Below are positions 12,318 to 21,907 of a DNA stretch of 64,000 nt, piece by piece. Both the position numbers and the translations under genes were made by a program. Below the pieces are notes generated by a model, which saw only the letters and a program-made list of their open reading frames with translations, had not been told where the DNA came from and did not search any database. This stretch comes from Thermacetogenium phaeum DSM 12270. Lineage in GTDB: Bacteria > Bacillota > DSM-12270 > Thermacetogeniales > Thermacetogeniaceae. Numbering within the stretch: the first letter of the stretch is position 1; every line of letters begins with the position of its first letter. The stretch is taken from assembly GCF_000305935.1 (NCBI RefSeq), contig NC_018870.1, positions 2,756,501-2,820,500 of the forward strand, read 5' to 3'.

Positions 12318-13391
12318 TTAGATTTCGTGCTGGGCGGAAGCCCGGGACAGGCGATTCATCACGGCCATCCCCATGCCCTCAGGCGCAACCGCCTCCACAA
12401 GCAGCACTTCCACCTCTCGCTCATCCCCCTCCCGAAGGGCGGCGAATAGCCTGCCGGCGATCTCCTCCGGGCGGAAACGGGAACCCAGTGCGGCAAGATA
12501 GAAGGGCGGCGGTTGAATGTCGCGGTAAGCCGGGAGATTTTCGCTCGTTGCCAGCACACCAACCCGGCGCCCGGGGTTCGCGGCAAGGAAGTTTCTAACC
12601 TTGGCCACCTGCTCCTGGGAGCTGCCGGTTACCACGATCACCTGCGCCCGGGGGGAATAGTGCCTGAAAAGCAGGCCGGGAGAGGGGGCGGCCCTCCTTC
12701 CCACTGCCCCCATACCCTGCGGGTTGTTTACAACCTCAGGCACAATCACCTTTCTCCCCAGCACAGCTTCGATCTCTTCCCTGGTCACGCCACCCGGCCT
12801 CAAGAGGACGGGGTGCTCGTCCGCCAGGCTGAGGATCGTCGACTCAACCCCGACCTCCGCAGGCCCCCCGTCGAGAATGATCTCGATTTTCCCCCCCAGA
12901 TCCGCCAGCACATGCTCTCCCCTGGTGGGGCTGGGCCGGCCTGAAATATTGGCGCTCGGGGCGGCGATGGGAACACCGCTGGCCGCAATCAGGGCCAGGG
13001 CAATCCGGTTGGCCGGGTAGCGCAGGGCTACGGTGGGAAGCCCTGCGGTCACCTCATCCGGAATCCCCTCCGCTCGCGGCAGAATCAGGGTCAGCGGCCC
13101 CGGCAGGAACCGGCGGGCCAAAACCTCTGCGGCTGGCGGCCAGCTGCTCGCCAGCTCCCGCGCCTGTTCCAATGAGGCTACGTGGAGGATCAGGGGGTTC
13201 TCCGGCGGCCTCCCCTTCACCCGGAAGATCCTCTTCACAGACTCCGGGTCCATCCCGTTCCCCCCCAGTCCATAGACGGTTTCCGTAGGAAATGCCACCA
13301 GCCCCCCCCGGCGAATCACCTCAGCCGCTTCGGCGATCAGGTCGGGATCGGGATCAGCGGGGTCCAATTGCAGGTAGCGCGTTTTCTCCAT
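12318..13391 (-). CDS. Threonylcarbamoyl-AMP synthase, Sua5 type (tRNA t6A synthesis)
   Basis: Makes threonylcarbamoyl-AMP from Thr, bicarbonate and ATP for the t6A37 modification of ANN-decoding tRNAs. The N-terminal YrdC domain (about residues 15-200) shows GGLVAFPTETVYGLGGN, KGRPPENPLILHV and APSANISGRPSPT. The C-terminal Sua5 domain extends to 357 aa. This is the long Sua5 form, ywlC in Bacillus gene order. Confidence 0.95.
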   Translation of the reverse strand: MEKTRYLQLDPADPDPDLIAEAAEVIRRGGLVAFPTETVYGLGGNGMDPESVKRIFRVKGRPPENPLILHVASLEQARELASSWPPAAEVLARRFLPGPLTLILPRAEGIPDEVTAGLPTVALRYPANRIALALIAASGVPIAAPSANISGRPSPTRGEHVLADLGGKIEIILDGGPAEVGVESTILSLADEHPVLLRPGGVTREEIEAVLGRKVIVPEVVNNPQGMGAVGRRAAPSPGLLFRHYSPRAQVIVVTGSSQEQVAKVRNFLAANPGRRVGVLATSENLPAYRDIQPPPFYLAALGSRFRPEEIAGRLFAALREGDEREVEVLLVEAVAPEGMGMAVMNRLSRASAQHEI

Positions 13392-13540
13392 CTCAGCACC
13401 AGCCAGTCGTAACTAGGATTTCCCAAAAAGATGCAGAATAATATCCTCTTCCACAATTAACATGCCTCTCACTATAACGCCATAATTCACCAAAATTTCT
13501 GATATTTAGTCATACTATCGGCATTTTCCCGCCGTCCGAC

Positions 13541-13569
13541 TTTCGTATTCCCCCAAATAGTTATATAAT
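13541..13569 (+). promoter_or_regulatory. Possible vegetative promoter of the DUF1646 gene
   Basis: TATAAT occurs at 13564-13569, 48 bases before the TTG start, with a weak -35-like TTTCGT at 13541-13546 (17-base spacer). It is the only plausible promoter in the 225-base gap between two divergent genes. The rest of that gap shows no gene or clear repeat. Confidence 0.35.
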
Positions 13570-13616
13570 CAAAGAGGTTCCTACTAAATTATAGCTCTTA
13601 AAGGAGGTACTGTCAT

Positions 13617-14651
13617 TTGTTAGTCGGTCTAATAATCATTTTATTGCTCGTCCTGACACTGCCCTTCTTCGTCAAAGCGGTGGAGCACAACCTGGAGCCC
13701 TTTCTCTTTGTGATGGGGCTGGCGGCCACCGTCATTTCCGGAGTTCTGAGCGGACACCTGGTTGAGGAGATCTTCACCAATCATCTCATGTACATGATAA
13801 CCGCTGCCGTCCTCGTTTTCGGCCTGCTGTTCTCTGTCTTTCAAAACCAGGTTCAAAAATGGATAAGGAGGATTTTGCATCACATCCCTCTGAATTTTTT
13901 CGTTTTTCTTGTCATCGCCATCCTGGGTCTGATATCCAGTATCATCACCGCCATCATCGCCGCCCTTCTGCTGTCGGAAATCATCAATGCCCTCCCCATG
14001 GAGAGGAAGAAAAAGGTCAACACCACCATCATTGCCTGTTTAGCCATCGGCATGGGGGCTGCCCTGACACCCATCGGTGAGCCGCTTTCCACAATCGTCA
14101 TCTCTAAAATGGGAGAAAGCTTCTGGTACCTGGCCAGGCTCATCGGCATCTTCATCATACCAGGAGTCATCATTCTGGGCATCACCGGCAGCCTCGTGGC
14201 AGGTAAAGGGCAAAAGAATAATAATGAAGCCGAAGAGGGAGAAATCCCCGACCTGGAGGATGAAACCATAACCGGGGTTTTTATTAGGGCCGGAAAGGTG
14301 TTCCTTTTCATTATGGCCCTGGAGCTGCTTGGGGCAGGCTTCAAACCACTGATCGATACCTATATCATCCACCTGGACGGACGCCTCCTCTACTGGATCA
14401 ACATGATCTCAGCCATCCTGGACAACGCCACTCTGGCGGCGGCAGAGATCAGCCCGGAGATGTCAGGCTTACAGATCGAGGGGATCCTGATGGGGCTTCT
14501 CATAAGCGGAGGGATGCTGATCCCCGGCAATATTCCCAATATCATATCCGCCGGGAAACTGAAGATCACCAGTTCCGAGTGGGCGCGCCTCGGCGTTCCT
14601 CTGGGGCTCGTCCTGCTGGTCACCTACTATCTGATCATCTTCATCCTCTAA
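13617..14651 (+). CDS. DUF1646 family multi-pass membrane protein (putative ion transporter)
   Basis: A 344 aa protein with about ten hydrophobic helices and a polar loop at residues 200-215. The double-helix pattern GMGAALTPIGEPLSTIVISKMG and a later NIPNIISAGKLKI resemble the two half-sites of ion-transporter-superfamily permeases. DUF1646 proteins are of unproven function and often suggested to be cation antiporters. Start is TTG, nine bases after an excellent AGGAGGT. It is the only plus-strand gene in the first 36 kb and converges with prmC, overlapping it by 11 bases. Confidence 0.75.
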   Translation: MLVGLIIILLLVLTLPFFVKAVEHNLEPFLFVMGLAATVISGVLSGHLVEEIFTNHLMYMITAAVLVFGLLFSVFQNQVQKWIRRILHHIPLNFFVFLVIAILGLISSIITAIIAALLLSEIINALPMERKKKVNTTIIACLAIGMGAALTPIGEPLSTIVISKMGESFWYLARLIGIFIIPGVIILGITGSLVAGKGQKNNNEAEEGEIPDLEDETITGVFIRAGKVFLFIMALELLGAGFKPLIDTYIIHLDGRLLYWINMISAILDNATLAAAEISPEMSGLQIEGILMGLLISGGMLIPGNIPNIISAGKLKITSSEWARLGVPLGLVLLVTYYLIIFIL

Positions 14652-15510
14652 CAGCGGTTACCAGCCGGGGCAGGCCGCGGTAGTCCTTGTCGATACCGAT
14701 CCTTCGCCAGCCCTCTCGGTCAAGGATACCGGCGAAGGCCGCGGCCTGCCCCGGCCCCACTTCGCAGGCCAGCAGGCCGCCGGAAGCCAGAAAAACGGCC
14801 GCCTGGGGCACCAGCCGCCGGTAGAGATCCAGCCCGTCCTCCCCACCATCCAGGGCAATCGAAGGCTCATAACGCACATCGGGAGGGAGGGTTGCCATTT
14901 CCGATGAAGGGATATAAGGGAGATTGGCGGCAACCACCGTTCCCACCCCTACCATACCCCTGGCAAGCAGGGGGGCCAGCAAATCCCCGTGCAGGAACTC
15001 CACCCTCTCCCCAACCCCGTTGCGGTGGGCGTTTTCCCGTGCCACCTCCAGTGCCCCGCAGGAAATGTCCGTCGCCAAAAGGCGCGCCCGGGGACTGTAG
15101 AAGGCCAGGCTTACGGCAACCGCACCGGAGCCGGTGCCGACATCGGCGATCAGCAGCTCCCCAGCCCCTTTCTTTTCCCTCAGGAAATCCAGCACCCTTT
15201 CCACCAAGAGCTCCGTTTCCGGACGGGGGATGAGCACCTCAGGGTTGACGGAAAAGGGAAGGGACATGAACTCCTTTTCCCCAGTGAGATAGGCTATAGG
15301 AACCCTCCGGCAGCGCCTCTCCAGGAGAGCGCAAAACTCCTTCACCACCCGGGAAGGAACTTCATCCTCAGAAAACACAAAGAGATCGGTGCGCTCCCGC
15401 TCCCAGGCATGTGCCAGCAGAACCTCCGCCTCCAGCCGGGGCGCCTCGATCCCATCTTCCCTCAATCTGATTGTTCCTTTCCGCAAAAGCTCCCTACAGG
15501 TCGTCATCAC
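14641..15510 (-). CDS. prmC: Peptide chain release factor N5-glutamine methyltransferase
   Basis: SAM-dependent enzyme that methylates the GGQ glutamine of release factors. At 289 aa it has the SAM site [13 protein letters not shown] (motif I) and the catalytic NLPYIPS (NPPY-type) motif. It overlaps the start of prfA by four bases, so substrate and modifying enzyme are coexpressed, as usual. Confidence 0.95.
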   Translation of the reverse strand: MMTTCRELLRKGTIRLREDGIEAPRLEAEVLLAHAWERERTDLFVFSEDEVPSRVVKEFCALLERRCRRVPIAYLTGEKEFMSLPFSVNPEVLIPRPETELLVERVLDFLREKKGAGELLIADVGTGSGAVAVSLAFYSPRARLLATDISCGALEVARENAHRNGVGERVEFLHGDLLAPLLARGMVGVGTVVAANLPYIPSSEMATLPPDVRYEPSIALDGGEDGLDLYRRLVPQAAVFLASGGLLACEVGPGQAAAFAGILDREGWRRIGIDKDYRGLPRLVTAVRG

Positions 15511-16598
15511 TCTGCCGCTTCTTCCGCGCCGGAAGCCTGTTCCTTCAACTGTTCGGCCCTGTCGGCAGCGATCAGGGCGGTGATCAACTCTTCCAGATCC
15601 CCTTTCAGGATCTCCGGAAGACGGTAAATGGTCAGCCCGATGCGGTGGTCGGTTACTCGGCCCTGGGGAAAGTTGTAGGTCCGGATCCGCTCGCTGCGAT
15701 CGCCGCTTCCCACCATCGACCTGCGCAGGGAAGAAAGCTCACCCTGCTGCTCTTTCTGAGCCCTGTCGAGCAAGCGGGCGCGCAAAACACGCATGGCCTT
15801 TTCCTTGTTCTTGTGCTGGGACTTCTCATCCTGACAGGTAACGACGATCCCGGTCGGGATATGGGTAATCCTGACGGCTGACTGGGTGGTGTTGACCGAC
15901 TGGCCGCCGGGACCGCTGGAACAGAAGATATCAATGCGCAGGTCCTGCGGATTGATCTCCACGTCCACCTCTTCAGCCTCCGGCAACACCGCCACCGTCG
16001 CTGCCGAGGTGTGAATGCGCCCGGCGGATTCCGTAACTGGGATGCGCTGCACCCTGTGCACACCGCTCTCATATTTCAATTTGCTGTAAACATGGTCACC
16101 GCTGACCTGGAAGATGATCTCCTTAAAGCCGCCCATATCGGTGGCATGGGAACTTAAAACTTCAACCTTCCAGCCCTGCTGTTCGGCGTAGTAGCTGTAC
16201 ATCCGAAAGAGATCTCCCGCAAACAGGGCGGCCTCTTCCCCTCCGGTTCCCGCCCGGATCTCCACGATGACATTCTTCTCATCCCGCGGGTCGCGCGGCA
16301 GGAGCATGATCTTCAGCTCTTCTTCGAGGCTTTCCTTCTTTTTCCGGAGTTCCACGAGCTCCGCCTCAGCAAGATCGCGCAATTCCGCATCGGCGCTCTC
16401 TTCCAACAGTGACTTGGTGCTCTCGATCTCCTGGCAGGTCTTTTTGAATTCTCTGAAAGCGGTCACAATATCCGTCAGCTCGGCGTGCCTCTTTGCATAC
16501 TGACGCCATCTGTCGATGTCGGCAATCACCGCCGGATCGCCGAGTTTTTGCTCCAGGTCTATGTAAAGAGCTTCCAGGCTCGCCAGTTTTTCCATCAT
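15507..16598 (-). CDS. prfA: Peptide chain release factor 1
   Basis: RF1 ends translation at UAA and UAG. The 363 aa protein has the GGQ motif in [18 protein letters not shown] and the helix-rich N-terminal domain. The codon-recognition region near residues 180-200 contains [10 protein letters not shown]; the PxT-type motif is read here as PVT. RF1 matters in this genome because it would compete with tRNA-Pyl at UAG. The start could be either of two adjacent ATG codons. Confidence 0.96.
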   Translation of the reverse strand: MMEKLASLEALYIDLEQKLGDPAVIADIDRWRQYAKRHAELTDIVTAFREFKKTCQEIESTKSLLEESADAELRDLAEAELVELRKKKESLEEELKIMLLPRDPRDEKNVIVEIRAGTGGEEAALFAGDLFRMYSYYAEQQGWKVEVLSSHATDMGGFKEIIFQVSGDHVYSKLKYESGVHRVQRIPVTESAGRIHTSAATVAVLPEAEEVDVEINPQDLRIDIFCSSGPGGQSVNTTQSAVRITHIPTGIVVTCQDEKSQHKNKEKAMRVLRARLLDRAQKEQQGELSSLRRSMVGSGDRSERIRTYNFPQGRVTDHRIGLTIYRLPEILKGDLEELITALIAADRAEQLKEQASGAEEAAE

Positions 16599-16648
16599 CT
16601 TTATCTACCCCCTTCTTCCACACCCTTTCGTCTGTAATACGCCGGGGG

Positions 16649-17536
16649 TCATTCCCCGGGAGCAGCCGGGGAAACGAGCACACATTTAAAAGCCGAAATG
16701 GCCACCTCGATCTGACCGGCATCAGGCTCACCTGTCGTCAGTTTCTGCAGCCAGAGGCCGGGGGCTATGAGCAATCCCATCCGATCTCTGTATCTCCTGG
16801 AACAGCGGATGAACTCGTACCCGAGGCCGGCGATCAAGGGGAGAAGAAGGAGGCGCGCCCCGAATTTCCACCACCAGGGGCCGTTTCCCACAAGAGCGAA
16901 AACCAAAATGCTGATCACCAAAACGATCAGCAAAAAGGAGGTCCCGCAACTGGGGTGCAGGCAGGATCGCCGCGCCACCTCCTCCACTGTGAGATCGGCT
17001 CCCTCCTCATAGGTGTTGATGACCTTGTGCTCCGCCCCGTGGTACTGAAAAACCCTCCGGATATCCTCAAATCTGCGGATAACCAGAAGGTAGAGCAGAA
17101 AAATGCCCAGCCGGGTTACCCCTTCAATGACATTCTGCCCGAAAATCCCCACCTGAAAACGGGCGATGTGCCCCAGCCAGGTGGGAAGCAGGATGAAAAG
17201 CCCAGTGGCGAATAGAACGGCGAAGGAGACCGTAAGGCCGATCTCCAGCGCCCCCAGGCTCTCTCCTCCATCTTCCCCGGAAACCAGGGAGGCGGAGAGG
17301 CTGAGACTCTTGATCCCGAGCACGAGAGACTCGAGCAGAACGACGGTCCCCCGGATCAGCGGCCACCTGAAAAAAGAAAATGCCTCCGTCCAGGGAGCGA
17401 CATCTTCTTTGCGAACAACGATCTCTTCCCCCACGCGCACGGCAGTGGCAATCCCTTGAGGGCCGCGCATCATCACCCCGTCAATCACGGCCTGACCGCC
17501 GTATTGAAAGGGTGTAACGGATCTCTTACGGAGCAA
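16649..17536 (-). CDS. DUF1385 family membrane protein
   Basis: A 295 aa protein with the family start FQYGGQAVIDGVMMRGPQGIATAVR and about five membrane helices (around residues 45-65, 95-125, 140-160, 200-235). The HGAEHKVINTYE motif follows near residue 165. The family is conserved in Firmicutes next to rpmE and prfA (ywkF-like position) and has no firmly established role. It lies 25 bases after rpmE. Confidence 0.88.
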   Translation of the reverse strand: MLRKRSVTPFQYGGQAVIDGVMMRGPQGIATAVRVGEEIVVRKEDVAPWTEAFSFFRWPLIRGTVVLLESLVLGIKSLSLSASLVSGEDGGESLGALEIGLTVSFAVLFATGLFILLPTWLGHIARFQVGIFGQNVIEGVTRLGIFLLYLLVIRRFEDIRRVFQYHGAEHKVINTYEEGADLTVEEVARRSCLHPSCGTSFLLIVLVISILVFALVGNGPWWWKFGARLLLLPLIAGLGYEFIRCSRRYRDRMGLLIAPGLWLQKLTTGEPDAGQIEVAISAFKCVLVSPAAPGE

Positions 17537-17561
17537 GGCGCCGCTCTCCCTTCCGGATTGC

Positions 17562-17765
17562 CTAGCGACCGTACTTCTTCCGGAACCTTTCTACCCGTCC
17601 GCCTTTCTCCACGACCCGCGTTCTGGCCCCGGTATAGAAGGGATGGCAGTTGGAGCAAACCTCCACCCTCATCACCGGCTTGGTAGAGCCCACTTCAAAC
17701 CGGGCGCCGCAGGCGCAGGTGATGACGGCCTTTTTATTATATTTCGGGTGGATACCCTCTTTCAT
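17562..17765 (-). CDS. rpmE: Ribosomal protein L31, zinc-binding form
   Basis: A 67 aa large-subunit protein beginning [20 protein letters not shown]. The zinc motif is formed by CAC in TCACGARF and CSNC in [11 protein letters not shown], so this is the C+ (zinc) type. The second of two adjacent ATGs is chosen, seven bases after GGAGG. The stop is TAG. In Bacillus this gene follows rho directly; here rho is 26 kb away. Confidence 0.96.
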   Translation of the reverse strand: MKEGIHPKYNKKAVITCACGARFEVGSTKPVMRVEVCSNCHPFYTGARTRVVEKGGRVERFRKKYGR

Positions 17766-17795
17766 CATCTCACCTCCAGTATCGTAACGGTGAAT

Positions 17796-17825
17796 ATTAT
17801 AGCACAACGCCTGGTTTCCTGGCAA
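17796..17825 (-). promoter_or_regulatory. Vegetative (sigma-A type) promoter of rpmE
   Basis: On the minus strand TTGCCA (17820-17825) and TATAAT (17796-17801) are separated by 18 bases. The rpmE start lies about 30 bases further on. This is one of the best -35/-10 pairs in the window. It implies rpmE has its own promoter, consistent with loss of the rho-rpmE linkage. Confidence 0.7.
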
Positions 17826-17959
17826 ACGGAGTTTTGTCGCCCCTTTGTCGCCGTTTTTCAACCGGTTAGGGAGCAACCGGCTATCGCAAAGCAATACACC
17901 GGTCCTGTTAACCAACAACAGAACGGACAACCCTATCAATAACACCAGAGCTGCGAGGA

Positions 17960-19120
17960 TCAGCCGAGGAGGGTGTGCAGGAGGATCGTCCAGATAACCA
18001 TAAAGAGAAGGGCCGCCGGGTAGGTGGCGCCGTAGCCGGTGGCAACCTCATCGGTGCCGGCGGCATCAACGGCAGCGCCCAATCCAGGTGTACTGGTCAT
18101 CCCACCGCAGATCGCTCCCGAGAGCAGGATCCAGTTGATCTTCCAGAGGTATCTCCCCACCAGAAATCCGACGAGTTCGGCAACAATCCCCGCCGCCAGC
18201 GCTATCAGGCAGAGGATAATCCCCTGCCCCCCCAGAACCTCAACCACACCCGCCCCGCTCTGAATGCCGACGATCGCCAGGAAAAGGGCCAGGCCGAGCT
18301 CCCGGAGGTCGCTGAGCACACCTGCGGACATCCTCGTGGTGAAAGGCCCTATTCTTCCTAAATACCCCAGCACCAGGGCGGATATAAGGACGCCCCCCGT
18401 GATCTCCAGCTTGATGGAGGTGGCCAGACCGGGTACAGGGATCGGTATGCTCCCGATGATAATACCCGCGGCGATGACGAAGGCGAAACCGATCAGATCG
18501 AAGCCGGCTTTACCTCTCCCGCCAGGCACCGTCCTGCCTTTAGACACCTGTTTCATTTCTTTCCGGTAAACCTCAAGCTCTCTTTTAACATCTATTTTGA
18601 AGATGACCGGAGCCAGCTGTACGAAAAGGATCACCAGCAAAACACCGAAGGGGTAGGCCACCGCATGGCCGACGGTAATGTTGGGATTGCCCCCGGTGGC
18701 CTCCAGGGCAGCCGCCAGGCCGGGGGAACTGGTGAGAGCCCCCGTGTAAGTCCCCGCCACCAGGTAGGGGTCGAATTCCCCCTTACAGAGAAGGGTCAAT
18801 AGGTAGGTGGCCAGGGCGCCGCTGAAGGTGATGATCGCCCCGAGAAAGAGGAACCTCCAGCCGTACAGCCTCATTACCCTTCCTATGTCCTCCGCTGCCA
18901 GAAGCCCTACTGCCGAGATAAACAACACCAGGCTGAACTGGAAGAGCGCTTTGTCGGCCGTGCACCCTAAAGCCCCGGCTATTATTCCCACAAAAAGCGT
19001 CCCCGATGTCTCCAGACCGACCCCCTTGATTTTGAGCTTTCCCAGCAGCAGTCCCAGGGCAGTTGTCAGGAACAGGATAAAAAACTCGTTCTTAATAATG
19101 CTGTCGATGAATTCCCCCAA
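17960..19120 (-). CDS. AspT/YidE-YbjL-type transporter (putative amino-acid or dicarboxylate antiporter)
   Basis: A 386 aa membrane protein with two homologous halves. Each half has a TSSPGL or TSTPGLGAA motif ([18 protein letters not shown] and [17 protein letters not shown]), the hallmark of the aspartate:alanine exchanger family. A hydrophilic loop (residues about 175-200) separates the halves; no TrkA-C domain is seen. I prefer the TTG start at 19120, seven bases after GGGGAGAGGG. A longer frame to 19273 adds a non-family-like head. Substrate is unknown. Confidence 0.8.
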   Translation of the reverse strand: MGEFIDSIIKNEFFILFLTTALGLLLGKLKIKGVGLETSGTLFVGIIAGALGCTADKALFQFSLVLFISAVGLLAAEDIGRVMRLYGWRFLFLGAIITFSGALATYLLTLLCKGEFDPYLVAGTYTGALTSSPGLAAALEATGGNPNITVGHAVAYPFGVLLVILFVQLAPVIFKIDVKRELEVYRKEMKQVSKGRTVPGGRGKAGFDLIGFAFVIAAGIIIGSIPIPVPGLATSIKLEITGGVLISALVLGYLGRIGPFTTRMSAGVLSDLRELGLALFLAIVGIQSGAGVVEVLGGQGIILCLIALAAGIVAELVGFLVGRYLWKINWILLSGAICGGMTSTPGLGAAVDAAGTDEVATGYGATYPAALLFMVIWTILLHTLLG

Positions 19121-19462
19121 AATAAGCCCTCTCCCCTTCACCGGGTGCTGTTCTGTGTTGTTCAGGAATCCCGCCGCCTCAGCGCTGCCCCGGCCGGCAG
19201 AAGTGAAGCAGAAACTATGGGGCCGCTTCAAGCTGCTTTTTGCAACTTTTATGCCAGGAAAAGGCCGCATCAAAACCCCTTTCTATCCGGCTTTGAGAGA
19301 GCAGCCCGCACCGGTTCTTATTCCCCCCTGACTTAAAGGTTTAAGTCGATGTTGAAACATGAATTCCCCCAGTCCGAGATCCATAATCCGGCGAAGGGCT
19401 TAATCCGGCTTTCATGCGGCAGGATGCATAAAAAACAACGCACCCCTTTTCCACTCATTACC

Positions 19463-19486
19463 ATGGATACATTATATTGTATCCAT
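19463..19486. promoter_or_regulatory. 24-bp palindrome, likely operator
   Basis: ATGGATACA and its perfect inverse TGTATCCAT flank a six-base TTATAT spacer. The minus strand of the centre contains TATAAT, so the palindrome would cover a -10 box reading toward the AspT-like gene. This would give that gene a leader of about 340 bases. In the rest of the 596-base gap (19121-19716) I see no gene apart from the hairpin at 19637-19668. Confidence 0.5.
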
Positions 19487-19636
19487 TGAATCCGGACATC
19501 CCATCCTCTTTGTTAAGAATCTCCGGACACTTTCCAGGTAATGATCGGAGCAAAACCGCTTTTTCGAGGGTGCGCTGTTCGTTTATACAGATACAGGCCT
19601 TGAACGGGGCTCAGGTCAGACCTCCGTTCGAGAAAA

Positions 19637-19668
19637 GGGTACGGGGCAGGGTCGAAAAACCCGTACCC
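19637..19668 (-). terminator. Hairpin with short T run, probable terminator of the methyl-THF methyltransferase gene
   Basis: GGGTACGGG and CCCGTACCC pair perfectly (nine bases) around a 14-base loop. Read on the minus strand the stem is followed by TTTT. It lies 49 bases beyond the stop of the minus-strand gene at 19717. Confidence 0.55.
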
Positions 19669-19716
19669 CGATCGTACTCCCCTGTGACAAAATACCGGAG
19701 GGCGGCCATAAACATA

Positions 19717-20517
19717 TTAGAGTTCGAATCTCTTTTCGCGGTAAGCCTTCAAGTAATTCATGCAGTAATCATCCCGACCCGCCAGGGTCTCGGCAGCGAT
19801 CAGATTGGCCATCATCTGCTTGTCCAAAGGATTGATGATCAGGCTGTCCAGTCCCTTGGCAATGGCCATCACCGCAAAGTTCTGGTTCAAGAGTTTGCGC
19901 ACGGGCAATCCATAGGAAATGTTGGAAAGCCCGCAGATGGTGTGAACTCCCGGGAACTTCGTCATGATCTCTTCAATGGCGTTGAGAAACTCCACCCCGA
20001 AGGTGCTCTTGGTGGAAACAGGCTGGACCAGGGGGTCCACATAGATATTCCCGAGGGGAATCCCCTTCTGGACAAGGCTGTTGATCAGTCTGTCGGCAAT
20101 CTGCACCCTGTCGGCGCATGTCTCCGGCATCCCCTCATCGCTCATGCAGAGGGCCACAACCTTTAGCTCCGTACCCGCCAACATGGGAAGCATGGCCTCA
20201 AACCTTTCCTTTTCCAGGGAAATGGAGTTGATCATGGCAGTCCCTTGATGAACGGCGAGGGCCCTTTCGATGGCCTTGGGGTCGGGGCTGTCAATACAGC
20301 AGGGGGCAGGGACCACCTCCTGGACGATCTTCACCAGCCACTCCAGGTATTCGGCCTCCTTCCCGACGAAGATCCCGGCATTGACATCGATATAGTCGGC
20401 TCCGGCATCATACTGATCCCTGGCTACCTTCTGGATCGCCTCCGCGTCCTGAGCTTCGATCGCCGCAGCGATGGGCTTGCGGCTGGCATTGATCAATTCA
20501 CCTACAACGAGCATCAT
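19717..20517 (-). CDS. Methyltetrahydrofolate:corrinoid methyltransferase family protein (MtgA/AcsE-like)
   Basis: A 266 aa TIM-barrel pterin-binding protein. It has ADYIDVNAG near residue 40, IDSPDPKAIERAL near 75, NSISLEKERF near 97 and GLSNISYGLP near 190, the pattern of MeTr/AcsE and MtgA. In acetogens such proteins move methyl groups between corrinoid proteins and tetrahydrofolate. In this neighbourhood it is a good candidate to receive methyl groups from the methylamine corrinoid proteins; that link is inferred. Ribosome site GAGGAGG precedes two adjacent ATGs. Confidence 0.85.
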   Translation of the reverse strand: MMLVVGELINASRKPIAAAIEAQDAEAIQKVARDQYDAGADYIDVNAGIFVGKEAEYLEWLVKIVQEVVPAPCCIDSPDPKAIERALAVHQGTAMINSISLEKERFEAMLPMLAGTELKVVALCMSDEGMPETCADRVQIADRLINSLVQKGIPLGNIYVDPLVQPVSTKSTFGVEFLNAIEEIMTKFPGVHTICGLSNISYGLPVRKLLNQNFAVMAIAKGLDSLIINPLDKQMMANLIAAETLAGRDDYCMNYLKAYREKRFEL

Positions 20518-20645
20518 TCTTTCCTCCTCACCGTTTTTCGCTGTTTTGGATTGATCCGTAAACTGGCAAAACCGCTTTTAGAAATTATTCAGCAACAGTC
20601 GTCCGCGGGCAGTTCCGGACCCGTTATTGCCCTCTCCAAACATAC

Positions 20646-21881
20646 TCAAAGGCCCTGGCTCAACAATTCCTCCAGGTTACCGGCAACCGCAGCGGGATCC
20701 ACGGAAATCCGGGCGACACCGCTCTCCATGGCCGCCCGGGCGACACCCGCCGCCACCTGCGGGGCAACCCTCCTATCAAAGGCATTGGGTATGATGTAAT
20801 CCTCCCTCAGCTCCTCGTCCCCCACAAGACCGGCGATGGCGTAAGCCGCCGCTATCTTCATTTCCTCGTTGATCTGCCGGGCACGCACATCCAGAGCACC
20901 TCTGAAAACACCGGGAAAGGCCAGGCAGTTGTTGACCTGGTTGGGAAAATCCGAACGTCCTGTGCAGACGATCCGCGCCCCCGCCTCCCGCGCCGCATCG
21001 GGCATAATCTCCGGAACCGGGTTGGCCATGGCCATGACGATGGCATCGGGAGCCATCTTCCGCACCGCCTCCGGTGAAAGCACATTGGCGGCGGAAACCC
21101 CGATGAAGACATCGCTCCCCTTCAGCACATCGGCAAGCGTCCCCCGCAGCCTGTCTTTATTGGTAACGGCGGCGATTTTTTCCTTCTCGGGGTCCATTCC
21201 CCCCCGCCCCTCGCAAATCGCTCCTTGCCGGTCGCACATGACGATATCCTGCACGCCGGAGCTCAGGAGCAGCTTACAGATGGCTATCCCGGCGGAGCCG
21301 GCGCCGTTGATCACTACCCTGATCTCGCCCATCTTCTTGCCTACGAGCTTGAGAGCATTAAGCAGAGCGGCCAGGGTGACGATGGCGGTTCCGTGCTGGT
21401 CATCGTGAAAAACGGGTATGCTCATCTCCTCTTTCAAACGGCCCTCAATAGCAAAGCAGTCTGGCGCGCTGATATCCTCCAGATTGATGCCGCCGAAAGT
21501 GGGCTCAATGCTCTTGACGACCTGCACAACCTCTTCAACACTTCGGGCCCGGATGCAGACGGGGAAGGCATCGATCCCGGCAAAAACCTTGAAAAGCAAG
21601 GCCTTCCCCTCCATAACCGGCAGGGCGGCCTCCGGCCCGATGTCCCCCAGACCCAGCACGGCGGTGCCGTTGCTGACGACAGCCACCATATTCCACTTAC
21701 TGGTATAATCATAGACCTTATCCACATCGGCGTGGATTTCTTGGCAGGGAACTGCAACACCAGGAGTATAGGCCAGACTCAGATCATAGCCGTTGTTCAC
21801 CGCAACTTTTCCTTGTACCGTAATCTTTCCCCTGTACTTGTGATGCAACTCTAAAGCTTCTTCCCGTAATGACACAGCCAT
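20646..21881 (-). CDS. NAD(P)-dependent malic enzyme
   Basis: Oxidatively decarboxylates malate to pyruvate. The 411 aa short bacterial form shows SLAYTPGVAVPCQEI, EDISAPDCFAIE, VFHDDQHGTAIVTLAALLNAL and the nucleotide-binding VINGAGSAGIAI. The cofactor cannot be told safely by eye. GTG two codons inside the ORF (21875) has better spacing from GGGAGGT than the listed ATG. It sits between the methyl-THF methyltransferase and LarA-like genes. Confidence 0.93.
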   Translation of the reverse strand: MAVSLREEALELHHKYRGKITVQGKVAVNNGYDLSLAYTPGVAVPCQEIHADVDKVYDYTSKWNMVAVVSNGTAVLGLGDIGPEAALPVMEGKALLFKVFAGIDAFPVCIRARSVEEVVQVVKSIEPTFGGINLEDISAPDCFAIEGRLKEEMSIPVFHDDQHGTAIVTLAALLNALKLVGKKMGEIRVVINGAGSAGIAICKLLLSSGVQDIVMCDRQGAICEGRGGMDPEKEKIAAVTNKDRLRGTLADVLKGSDVFIGVSAANVLSPEAVRKMAPDAIVMAMANPVPEIMPDAAREAGARIVCTGRSDFPNQVNNCLAFPGVFRGALDVRARQINEEMKIAAAYAIAGLVGDEELREDYIIPNAFDRRVAPQVAAGVARAAMESGVARISVDPAAVAGNLEELLSQGL

Positions 21882-21907
21882 ACCTCCCAGCCAATCGATT
21901 GTCTTTT

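Noticed and set aside
19121-19273. N-terminal extension of the AspT-like transporter
   Set aside because: The extra residues are basic and non-hydrophobic and lie before the first membrane helix; a TTG with a good ribosome site gives the family-like start.
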